From: Corticium candelabrum
Lineage: Eukaryota; Porifera; Homoscleromorpha; Homosclerophorida; Plakinidae
Length of the DNA stretch: 64,000 nucleotides
Assembly (NCBI RefSeq): GCF_963422355.1
Contig: NC_085105.1
Span: forward strand, 1,068,001 to 1,132,000
Direction of reading: 5' to 3'
Below the pieces are notes generated by a model. It had not been told where the DNA came from. It did no database searches and was given only the letters and a program-made list of their open reading frames with translations. The position numbers and the translations under genes were made by a program. Below are positions 26,120-40,239 of the stretch, one piece after another. Each line of letters begins with the position of its first letter. Position 1 is the first letter of the stretch.

Positions 26120-27925
26120 CTTCTTTTGGCGACTCCTACTTTCACTGCGTGATTTTTCACGTGAGCTCGAGATAATGAATTGTTTCTATATGCATGCCAA
26201 TGTGAAAGCATTTGTATATTTACAAACATAAAGCTTAAGTTTTCAAATTAGAACCTAAGAAACGAAGACCTAGGACGCATTTTCTTTATTCTCCACCTAA
26301 ACCGGTTGAGCTTACCCAAACTCCACAAACTAATTCTGTGGGAAGGTGGATTAGCTATTTTGTGGAGTTTGGATGAGCTTAATAACCGGATTAGGTTGTG
26401 GAGATAAAGAAACTCGGTATAGAGGTCCACAACCTCAACCGGATGAGGTTGTGGAAAATCAAGAAATGCGCCCGTATAGATTGTAACAGTGCCCTAGGGA
26501 GACTGTTACTTCAGCTTTGTCTGGGAGCGTGGCGTTTACAGATTTGAATACCACATGAAAACCATGACACATAGTATCGCGGAGAACACGTATTTTAAAA
26601 GATCGTTGTCTTACTCGACACTTACTATCTGTTAGTCTGCGAAACCGCATACAACATGCACTTTCTCGCCCTAAAGAAAAAAGGTGTACACTGTACAGAA
26701 CTGTACACCTTTTGCGGACAACAGTTGCTGGTGTTTCAAATCTTGCTTGGCGACTTGCTCTTCAACTGGCAAAAATTTTTTCTACAATGTAGAGACCGCT
26801 ATTTTTTTCGAAGAGGCGCTTCATCCGAGCCCTTAACTGGTATAGATAGTCATCGAATCGCACCATCGAAGGTGTATCAGCGACAGACAAATGTATATAG
26901 TGTCCAACGTCTCGATCTAGATATAGGGTATTTGGTATTCTCCTCACTGTTGGCCCTCTCCAGCCTTTTCTCTTCGCATTTCATGCAAGCATGCCCAGTC
27001 TTTGTCTTAACAGCCGTTTAGACTTCCATGCATGAGAAATGCTTTTCAATCATGGAGTGACTCCCTGGGCCCTTGCCAGTTTAGTTTGAACGATTGCATG
27101 TATAGAAAGGTTGTCTTAGAATACTCCACCTTTCTTCCCAGGTACACAACAACCAATCTATATAGCCTCTCATTGAAGCCGGAGAATGGTTTACTCTAAC
27201 TCTCAAATGTTTGCACAACTCCCAACAATTTGACCCCATTCGATCTTTCTCTGCATGACAAAGCTCATCAGGTGTTATCTGTTCAATCTCCTCTGCTGAG
27301 TGTCTCAACAACTAATTCCATAATTATACGGATCCCTCATCTGCTACAGCATCATCTCAGAAGCGTTCAACCTTTCAGCCTGATGCAGTTCTGATCATTT
27401 TATGCACTAACAAACATCTGAGCACAACCAAATAAGAAACAGTTATCGTATCCATCGATATTGCTCTTCATTGCGAAGGACTTTCACAAATCATCTATTG
27501 CAGCACACAGAAAGACGAAAATCAAATCCTCCAGCAACAAGAAAGTTGATAACGACACAAATTTCGTGATTAACTGTTCTGTGACCGTGCCATATATATT
27601 TAGCACAGCTTGAAGTGTTACAGTAGACTGAAGAGCTATCCGCCAAGTACTACAATTTGCTTGCGTTCAACAACCGTCATTTTTGTGTATCAACTAAATG
27701 CAACTCACTTTCGGTACGTACAACTATATTAAGATTATTAGTGGAACTGAAAATTGGTAAGTTTGAGCAGATCTTTGCTGTTCAATGATTTAAACAGGTC
27801 CTACAAGTGAAAAGAGACCTTATTTCCTGTGTACTCACACTTAATCATCAAAATAATCCAACGTTGTATACTAACATACCCTATTACATCATGATACATG
27901 TAAACTGTCAACCACTCAGCTATGC
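26120..27925. other. Spacer with one MITE and unassigned sequence
   Basis: Apart from the MITE at 26272-26474 and a perfect 11-bp inverted pair AAAAGGTGTAC/GTACACCTTTT at 26689-26713, I recognise nothing. Open frames here lack homology and typical splice context. The remaining 1.2 kb looks like ordinary non-coding DNA. Confidence 0.45.
26272..26474. mobile_element. Foldback MITE related to the CATTTCTTT family
   Basis: The left end GGACGCATTTTCTTTATTCT and the inverted right end (AAATCAAGAAATGCGCCC) share the CATTTC core seen at 11750 and 33953. The interior repeats AACCGG and GGTTGTGGA-type motifs in both orientations. Confidence 0.65.
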
Positions 27926-28493
27926 TTATTCCAACTTCATCCTTGGCATTTCTGTCATTCGGTACACTATGCTATCCTTTCCAGGGTCCATATTCCACAT
28001 TGTCACTGACGTAGCTAGCAGTGATAGTGTCAGCACCACGACCAAGAAAACAATAATGATAAACATTCCAGGAAACTGCAGCCCGCGCTCTGCTGCTAAA
28101 TTCAAGGAGGAAATACTCACAAAAGAATCATCTATCTGGGCATTACTCATCTCCTAGAACAAACACAAGACGCCGTCAAATATCACCTAACAACAAGACA
28201 AGACACAACAAAAAAGCATGTAACTGGGCACTGACAAGGTAACTCAGTACAGAACACGCTTTTGCCAACGAATCTGTCTCATCTAAAACGGTCAGGTTAC
28301 AAACGCACCATGCACTACAGTACTACACAGCAAAGGCAAGTGTAGACATCGTCATCTGAAAAAGTGTAGACATTGACTGTGCCGTCTTCTGAGATGTCAG
28401 TCAGACCCTGTGATCAGTTAGACCTGTGGGAAGATGTTTGATGCCAAACACATTAGAACAATCGCAAAAACAGCTTTGTTGTACCGAGGGCAT
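27926..28493 (-). CDS. Small single-pass membrane protein, unknown family
   Basis: My model has three exons, 28493-28485 (MPS), 28407-28348 (GLTDISEDGTVNVYTFSDDD) and 28153-27926, all joining in phase 0 to give about 98 residues. The N-terminal half is acidic. One hydrophobic helix (MFIIIVFLVVVLTLSLLA) lies near residues 53-70, followed by a short tail WNMDPGKDSIVYRM. This layout suggests a type II or single-pass membrane protein. I do not recognise the family. The nine-base first exon is the weakest part. The third exon alone is open from an ATG at 28150 and preceded by a good acceptor (TTGTTCTAG). Confidence 0.5.
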
Positions 28494-29151
28494 GTCACTC
28501 ACTAACATATAAACATAAAAAACACAAAGCAAATCCCAGACGAGACGCACGCACTACAGTCAGACAAACGAAAATGACGACAAGTTACCGTAAAGGGCCC
28601 CCAAGATAGCAAAATGAAAACTGTAACAAAAAAAGATTACTTAAGTATACAGAAAATGCCACCAACGCTAAAATTCTAAATTGCCTGCTAGAATCGTAGA
28701 CTCGGCAGCTCGACGTGCGGACATCTTACATTCAGATGCTAATCACGTGAGTGATCACATGATGATGACGACACAATGTCTGCATTCCACAATCGCTGGA
28801 GGATATGTCATCGGTGCAGCGCAACATCTTCTCTGTCCTCGCTCAGCACACTTTAGACAGCACTGTAGACGCGAACAAAGAGCAATGTACAGAACTGAAC
28901 AGGTAAACCGCGCCATAGGCCTATTTTTCTTACCTCGTGACAAAGACGGTTAGGAAATCGCGGTCTAGAACACCTTGGAGTATTACTCGTTCTTCAGAGA
29001 TGTAGGCGAGCCTCTAGAGGTGTTTATAGTGTTACCGAAATTTGGAGTCCCTGCAAGGGGTGCGGAGGTCTTGTCATGCGCCTTGTCGGCGCCCCGACGG
29101 CATCCATACCGAGTCTTTGGGATTTGCCGTTTCGGTTTAGCAAGGTACCGG
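28494..29151. other. Divergent spacer upstream of the ARID-BCOR-like gene
   Basis: No confident exon was found. Long open frames exist at 28681-28953 and 28975-29169 but show no homology. The second shares the frame of the first assigned exon but has no upstream ATG. The promoters of the two divergent neighbours should be here. Confidence 0.45.
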
Positions 29152-32100
29152 ATGATGTTGAGCAAGTGAACTATTTCGTTTTCGGTAGTTTGCTGTGAGC
29201 GTGGTGGCTGCGGCTGTGGGCGTTGAGCAGGTGCCTCGTTGACTTGATTGGACTACTCATACCGAGTGCTTATTATGCAGATTGGTCACATTGCTTTTGG
29301 ACGGCAACGACAGTGCTGTTGAGTACATCTTGAAGACATCATCGAACAGACTCGTGCACGACAAAGTCAGCCACTGAATGAGCAAATATCATGATGCTAA
29401 TTGCGCACGTTGGCGTTTGCTTTCTTTGGGCAGGATGAGAAAGGATGGTCGCTTTTGCACTACGCTGCCGAACATGGACGCGCTGAAGCGGCAGAGATGC
29501 TGCTCGAGATTGGCGCATGTGCTAGTGAAAGGTCGGACCGTGTGTGTAAAAAACAATGGCTTGAGGTGATGGTGTTGAAAATGGCACCATTTACTTTTGT
29601 TGTTGTCGTCTAGAGATAACGACCAGAACACACCGCTACACATTGCTTGTCGCAGTAAGGAAGCAGCAGTTGCTCACAGACTCATCATTTACGGTGCAGA
29701 AGTGACGGCCAGAAATAGATATGTAATTACTAATGAAATGGAGAGTATACGTATACTTACTCTTCGCTTCTTCACTGGTTTTGTTGCTCTTTCAAGGGAG
29801 TAACTCCACTAAATCTATTAGGAAAATGTCGAAGTACTCAGGGCATGCTTTTGAAGGTATACAGCTTTCGTTTGTTTCAATGGCGAATTAGAAGTGATGT
29901 TGATTGGTTTCTGCTAAACAGCGAATTTTGCGCGAACCCGGTACTGTACTCGCATTTCCTAGCAGGTCATACTTCGAGGAGTCTTTGAAAGCGTTTTGGG
30001 CCTCAAGGCGTGGCGTTGATTATGAATGGGAGCAGAATTATAATCGCCTAGTTAGACACAACTTTGATGACTTGTACTTGCTGCTGTGTCTTGTACAGAG
30101 TTATGGTGGCAATTTTCAGGTACACTACTCTGCATGCCTACATGACTTGTACATGTATAGGTATATTTATAATTTGTTTGCAGTGCATTATTGGCAATAA
30201 ATGGAATGCTGTCGACTGTGAACTTTCAGCGAACTTTCAAGCGTCTGATGCGCATGGCAGCTACCAAGCTACATTTAATACGTGGGTGGATGATTTTTTA
30301 TTCACTGTTTGTGATCTTGAAACTGTCGTTTGTGTAGGTATCTTCAACAGTATTTAGTATACTACAATAAGACGATAGCACGTTTAGAGAAACAGCGAAG
30401 GAAGTTTGTAAGAAGTACCACGTATGTTGTGGAGACCTTAGCCAATGACGTAAGTTTGAGTAAGAAAACAAGCGTGGGGACTCCTGTCGCGACAGCTGAC
30501 GTCCTGTTGCTCAACGAGCCCCGGAAACCATTACAGATGTTTGCAAGAACCGCTGCATTGGACAAGAAGACAGTCGTTCATGCAGTCCCATTGGACCTTA
30601 GCAATGTACTTAGTGGTTTTTCGAGCAGCTTGCGGGCATCTGATCAGACTTGTGTAAATTCGTTTGACTTATCTGTCAACAAACGGCAGAGGAAAGTGAA
30701 GTCTAGCAGGCCATCGGTCCAGATGAAAGAGCGACTTGATTTGGAGGTGAACAGAGTGGGTTGTCAGCAGGAGTTCTCACAGAATACGTCAAGCGGCTTT
30801 GCAAAGGGTACTCAACCTAGAGAATGTACTCTGGAAGGTTTGACGCAAGTCAGTGGTTACACACAAAGCAATCATGTGGCCTCTCCGTTGACAAATGGCT
30901 TCAACTACAGTTCTGTTCCTGTTAATGGTTTAGTTCAACCCTGTTCTTCGTCAGCTGCTACTTTAGTTACTGACGATTGTGAAAACGTAAAGGATAAGGC
31001 ATTGGGATCTGCTTTTGTATTGGATAATAACGCATTTCCCAATGGCTTGGCAGGCAGAGATGATGTTTGCATGGATATTGATACAAATGTGGACAATATG
31101 ACGAAATTGAGTGGAAGCTGTCTTGTGCAGACTGGCAATCAAGACACGCAAGAGGACAATGCGTGTCTCAATGTCAGTGTCACTGAGAGTAAAGAGAAAG
31201 CAAGGTCTATTAGAGAAAGTTTTCCGTTTTGTGAAGATACCATAGGAACAGAGAACTGCAGCTACGATGATAGATTTAATAAAGAAACGAAGACGTGCGT
31301 GAATGGACATTTACGGAATAAAGTAATTTGATATAGTTTGATAGTTGTTGAGTTGGGCATTGGAAATCAATACTTTTCTCTGTTGTATAGAAGAGACGAG
31401 CTGTTACGGATACCGAAAATCGATATTTATTTTGGGAAAAACAGGCTTGTGCACCAGAAGTGGCAATTGTCTTGGAAAGGAATGAAGTAGGCCTGACAAA
31501 TTTGGTAATTTTTTGGTGCTCACGCTGAGATAAAACTGCCTTGGTGCCAGGAATCCCAACAACATTGGAATGGATGTGATGATGTACAAGGACAGCAGCC
31601 TCCATTTGTAGGAGTCATTGTTGTCTCGCATTTTATTGATTTCTTATTGATTCGTGATTGAGGATTGTGTTATCATAAGGTTGTCACAAGTTCGGCACGC
31701 GAGGCCTGCGGTGAGGGAGCAGACATGCAGAAACGACTTCAAGGCATGGTGCCTCGACGCGGAGCCGGTGAATGCATGCTGCACGTGGCAGCACGCTGTG
31801 GTGATATGGTAGCCATGACATCGTGTGTCAACGCTGACCTATTCTATAAACGTATCAATTGTGTGTGTTTGTGATGTAAGGTGGCTGTGCAGTACTTGTT
31901 GTGTCGCAGCACGTCAGTCAATACCAAAGACCATGCAGGTTGGACGCCTCTTCACGAGGCTGTTAGGGAGGGGCACATCAATGTGGCCGAGGTTCTTATT
32001 CGTAATGGTGCAGACGTGAATGCGGGATCTAGTGACGGAACAAGGTGCATTATTTAATTTCGTGCTTATATGTAATCAAATGTATGTGAAGGCTGACGTA

Positions 32101-34726
32101 TACTTTCGTAATTGTGTAGGCCATTGCATGATGCTGCTGCAAGTAATGATGTGAGAACAGTGCGCATGCTGTTGGCTTGCGGTGCTGTGGCGACCGCTGA
32201 AAATTACAGTGGAGAGACGGCGTATGGCTTGACTAGCAGTGTGCAAGTTCAGCGTACTCTACAAGGTATGTCTCAAGGATGACAGTTGAGCGTTGTTGTT
32301 GTTGTCTGTAAATGGGATTGTATATTTATAAACAACAGAATTTTCATCGTTTGTTGTGCCAGGTGCACGGAAGGTAATGCTTAGTGAAATTTGCTATATG
32401 TACAGCGATTGTATAGAGTTGTTGGTTTGACGTGATAGATTTGTGGAGATGAAGATAGTAAGACTGTTCCAGGTGATTGTTTGTTTTGTCTGCCTGCCCG
32501 TGTTGAGAGAAGTATAAGTATATACTGGTTTTACACAACAGCGTTACTGTGTGGGCAATACTCGTACGGGCCAGTATTTGAGATGTGGGATCGACCGCCA
32601 CCTGTCTTGTTTTCGCTATCTCTGTGTGAAGAAGAGTCTAACAGGTATATGTGAATGTCAGTTGTTATGCATAGGAAATAACTACGAACGCAATGCTGTT
32701 ATGGTCTGATTATTTGAATACGGAGAAAATGTCTGACCAAGAAGTTCATAAAAATGACTTTCCAGTCTAGGCAGTAGGACAGTCAGTGAATCAATGCGTT
32801 GTGCCACAGGGTTGTATAGATTCTGTGTGGACGAAATAAACGTATCTGCACACACGCTGAACGTGCAGATATGCATGTGAATTGTAGCTTTTGCCTCTAA
32901 GAGTGTTGGAAGGTACATTACGGTGGATACGAATGTTAGCATAGAAATCACGCTGATCGTTTGGTAACTGGGACACATGTCACCTGGATAAGAAAGTGAA
33001 AGCATGCAGAATAGAAATCGAAACGGTTGTACATCCTATCCTATACATCCTATCCTATACATCCCTGAAGTAACAGAATGTTTTTAAATGTCTCTGTGGA
33101 ATACGTTGTTACCCAAGTAGTTCTTAGGGCCTCTAACAAGATATACAACGGATTTTGCGATAGCATTAGCATTGCAGTAGATGTGGAGTCTTAAACAGGA
33201 GTCTTTGATTTTGATTGATGGCACAACCGTTTGCTGATGGAAGTGCATCCAACTTTTGACAAACTTTCATAATTGTTTGCGTACTTGGTGTTGGTAATGG
33301 TCATTTTTGCATTATATTTACTGATTGCAGACGGTAGAAAAGATTGCTTGGAAATTGGAGGGCTTATAGTATTTGGAGCTACAGCTGCAGTATACGTCTA
33401 GACTGTACATGTATATACTCTTGTCTTACTAGCACGAGTAGAGGTCCTTTCGACAGCAGGTTGTTGGTAACTCGTCGTAAAGAGGCACTAGAAATTCATT
33501 TGTAGTCTGTGTGGGCCAGACTCGCGTTTCGACATTCTGCAGTGATGTAACGTGGTCATGCACCAACCATAAACGAACGGTCATTTGTATTGCGTTATCT
33601 ATACAAGATACAAAAACATTATAAATGTATTTTAGTAGGAATGGCTACACAAATCAGCAAAAAGCGAACAAACAAGTGTAGATGGTTTAATACTGTACCA
33701 AATTGAGGGTGCCATGACTAACTCACTTTGTACACGTGTTACAATTTCTGCATTGGTGAGTAAGTCGTGGTACCCTCAATTTGGTACAGTATTGAACCGT
33801 CCACACTTGTTTGATCGCTTTTTGCTGATTTATGTACTAAAATACATTTACAATGTTTTTTATCTTGTTCATTCACTTTTTGCATGAACTGTACTAGGTG
33901 CATGCAGCTTACTGATAAAGGGTGCCTCAGAATGAACCCAGACTACAAAGAAGGGGCATTTTCATCATTAGCTGGATGAAAGTAGTCTAATCCATCTCAT
34001 CCAGCTAATCCAGCCGATATGCGGATTAGACGGATTAGCTAATCCATCTAATCTGGATTAGCTGGAGTAGGTAAAAGAAATGCATCCCTAGATAGGCCTA
34101 CCGCGCGCAGCAGAAAGATTAGTCGCGCTTTCTTCGTTGTCTTGTTGCAGCATCCGTAGACAAGTTTGTCAACTCCTCGCATATCTTATCATAAACTTTT
34201 TGGGGATCTCTGAGAACAACAGAAGAGGCTGCGAGAGTGAGCAGATGCGCCTACTAGTTTCAAAAGTACCAGAGTACACGCAGCGCCGTTTCCAAAATGG
34301 TGGAGGACGCACCACACCGCTCACACAAACTCGTGATAGTTGTATTTTCGAACCAATCGCATGCAAAACGAAGAAAAAGACTTCTGCCCAGGATAGTTTG
34401 CAACAAAGAAACTTAACCAGTTGAGTCTGAGAAAGCGTGCGGAATAAGAAAACTCGTCTGAAGAAGAATACTAGTCAGTCAGACGAAACTGCGGTATATT
34501 GCAAATACATTCGAAAATAGACCAAACGGCTCTAGCGGTTGAAACTTGGCACAAATAGAGAAGAAAACAAGGAGACTTCAGTAATGCTATTCGTTTTTTG
34601 TAGTTGTGCTTCTGAGCCAAGATAGAAAGGGGCGTAAACGAGGTTATGTATTGACACCCCAGCCATTCCTAGCTAGATAGTGATTATGCGTCATCAATAG
34701 TACGGACGAGTAGCTTGACAAGTTAC

Positions 34727-34808
<82 letters not shown>

Positions 34809-36094
34809 GTAACTTGTAGTTCAGGCTGCAAGTAAAACTGCATGTAGCTTGCTGAGCAACCGTTGAACGTACTGTTCTAACTGGGAATTGTCTGTGTCAT
34901 GTTTAGTTGTTTGTAGCATGCCTTCTTGGAAATGACAAATGATAGAATTGCAACTTCGTTGTCTGAAATACGTGTGTATGGTCGACCCGTTTATGCTGCA
35001 ACTAAGGTTGTACAGAAGTTTACATCTAGTGATGTGAGAATTGTCGTTTCTTTTAATAATTTTTTTTTCAACTCTTGTGGCAGTCCAATTTGCCTAGCAC
35101 CTTACACGGAGAGTTAGGTGAACGGTTACCAAGCACAATGAGAAATTCCGTGATAGTCTAGCAGTTGTACCGTAAACACAGTTTTGTGTGCATATACAGC
35201 CTTGCAGGTCAAATTGACAATAGATATGAACGTGCTAGTTATTGACATCAAATTCGCGGTATACTTCATTTGTAAGGAAATTAATATTCAGAAGTCTTAC
35301 CACTTAGGTATTTAGAATACTATTAGATGAATTTGTTAACTGAAATTGCTGCTAGCCATCTCGAATGAATAGTCACGAGATCTGCCAACTAGCATCATGT
35401 TAGGATTGACTTTTGGAACTCACCTCACCGAATAGACAATATCGAGATATTAATATTAGCATACATTAGCATAGTAATATTGTTTGAACGTCTCGTCGTT
35501 TAACGTAGCTGGTTGTATGCATGCTGTATCTGTATTTTTCATGAGTCTGAAATATGCTACTTTTCCACGGGGAATTATGTTGTAGAAATTAACACGTCTG
35601 ATTTACTACGCATACTCGTGCGCACATGCTAGACAAATAGTGGTCTTGATAGCACGTTGCATGTTGTAACTGTTGTTGGATTTCTTAATTTAACGTGCTT
35701 GTTTAGGATTCGGTTTCATGTTCTTTTTCTAAAAGGATATACGGCACCATTAAACTAAATATGCCATAATGGCTTAGTGCGGCATTTGCACATGGCAAGT
35801 AGAGTGATTGCTAATTGATTTGTTTCTGGTCGCAGGTACCGCAGCTACTTTTTACTGCCGGATGTGCTTCATTTTTTGGACATGAATGAAGCTTCCTTTG
35901 CTACTCGCTTTCCCGCTATCGAACCAATTTCTATCTCGTGTGCGTTGTTTTCCAGTCAAGTGTCTCATCTTCTCGTCTCCCATTCTGGAGTAGTTCCCGA
36001 TTTCTCCGGTGCGACTAGCGAAGAAATTAAGTTAGTTGAGTATTCAAATCAACTAAGACAAGCACTCGGCGTTGACGTACAAGTGCTGGAATGA
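29152..36094 (+). CDS. Ankyrin-ARID-ankyrin-PUFD protein (BCOR-like), 15 exons
   Basis: Exons: 29152-29165, 29281-29365, 29434-29531, 29614-29722, 29797-29856, 29922-30119, 30184-30285, 30351-31322, 31680-31808, 31881-32044, 32120-32265, 32363-32373, 32439-32472, 32542-32644, 35836-36094. All phases agree and total 827 codons. Residues 5-122 are ankyrin repeats (KGWSLLHYAAEHGR, NTPLHIACRSKE). Residues 137-230 match an ARID domain (DDLYLLLCLVQSYGG, NKWNAV, WYLVYYNK). Residues 235-560 are a polar linker. Residues 565-695 are BCOR-type ankyrin repeats (AGWTPLHEAVREGHINVAEV, DGTRPLHDAAASND). Residues 730-827 match the BCOR PUFD domain (YFLLPDVLHFL, EIKLVEYSNQLRQALGVDV). In vertebrates BCOR scaffolds PRC1.1 through PUFD-PCGF1 binding. 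The first exon and the join at 31322/31680 are the weakest points. Alternatively these are two adjacent genes. Confidence 0.8.
33601..33872. mobile_element. Foldback hairpin element with arms of about 110 bp
   Basis: The left arm (ACAAGATACAAAAACATTAT, then ATGTATTTTAGTA, CAGCAAAAAGCGA, ACTGTACCAAATTGAGGG) recurs inverted from about 33760 to 33872 with a few mismatches. Only about 45 bp separate the arms. No coding capacity. Confidence 0.85.
33953..34090. mobile_element. Foldback MITE, CATTTCTTTTACC family, copy 2
   Basis: The right end GTAAAAGAAATGCATCCCTA and interior GGATTAGCTGG, CCGATATGCGG and GACGGATTAGCTAATCC match the element at 11750-11881 closely. The left end is more diverged (GGGGCATTTTCATCATTAGC). 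Confidence 0.8.
34719..34818. repeat. (TA)n tract embedded in a palindrome
   Basis: About 37 TA units are flanked by ACAAGTTACAGAT on the left and its exact inverse ATCTGTAACTTGT on the right, so the whole 100 bp is one near-perfect palindrome able to form a long hairpin. Confidence 0.9.
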
Positions 36095-36585
36095 CCACTA
36101 TCGTTATGACATTGTATGGTGGCAACATTGACAAGTTCGATGCTTGTCCCAATATAACATTTTGATAATTGATTGATGCAAGAGCTTTACGCAAAATCAC
36201 AGATATCTTGTCTATACTCATACGAAAATTGGAAAGGCTATTTTGAGTTTTTAGTAGAGGTTGAATGTGTACTTATATTATTGCTATTTCTGTTGGAACA
36301 TTTGAGTTTTCGACAAATGAACATGTCCGGTGTATTTGCCAACCACAACGAGTACAACTGTACTTATGGAAATTGAATGGGGCTATAGCAATGGTATATG
36401 ACTACTAGAATGCATTTGATGCCACAACTTACTACGTGATCGGAACTGAAGCCTCCATATAGGAAGTGTGTAAAATTTCACTTGTAATTGCTTTAACAAT
36501 AATTGATTATGGCTATAGGCTTTTACTATACGCAAAATATGTAGGTGTACAGTATCTATACGACATGTATGCCAACAAGTGGCAA
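36095..36585. other. Convergent 3' spacer between the BCOR-like gene and SUCLA2
   Basis: No gene was recognised. It must contain the two 3' UTRs. No repeat or terminator-like structure stood out. Confidence 0.5.
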
Positions 36586-40127
<3,542 letters not shown>

Positions 40128-40239
40128 ATTTGTCGTTAAGGGTGCGCGCGCTAAGAGGTCAGTGCCGACAACGTGACTCATTCTGATCGACAATCTTTTA
40201 ATTTTGTGACCAGTGAAAGACGCGGTTTTAGGAAATACG
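40128..40239. promoter_or_regulatory. 112-bp bidirectional promoter, SUCLA2 / PSMD1
   Basis: The start codons of SUCLA2 (minus) and PSMD1 (plus) are separated by only 112 bp, which must contain both 5' UTRs and core promoters. No TATA box was recognised. CGTGACTCA and GGTGCGCGCGC are visible but their roles are unknown. Confidence 0.65.

Larger units (their letters stand above)
32645..35835. other. 3.2-kb last intron of the BCOR-like gene, TE-rich
   Basis: This is by far the longest intron of the gene. It separates the final PUFD exon from the rest and contains a hairpin element (33601-33872), a CATTTC-family MITE (33953-34090) and a palindromic (TA)n tract (34719-34818). A short CATCCTATCCTATA tandem lies at about 33030-33066. 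No internal gene was recognised. Confidence 0.7.

Noticed and set aside
26656-27021. 121-codon plus-strand frame
   Set aside because: No homology, no splice context, and it contains a small inverted repeat; it looks like chance.
28681-29169. Open frames upstream of the ankyrin gene as first exons
   Set aside because: No homology, and no ATG leads into the frame of exon 2 except the short start at 29152.
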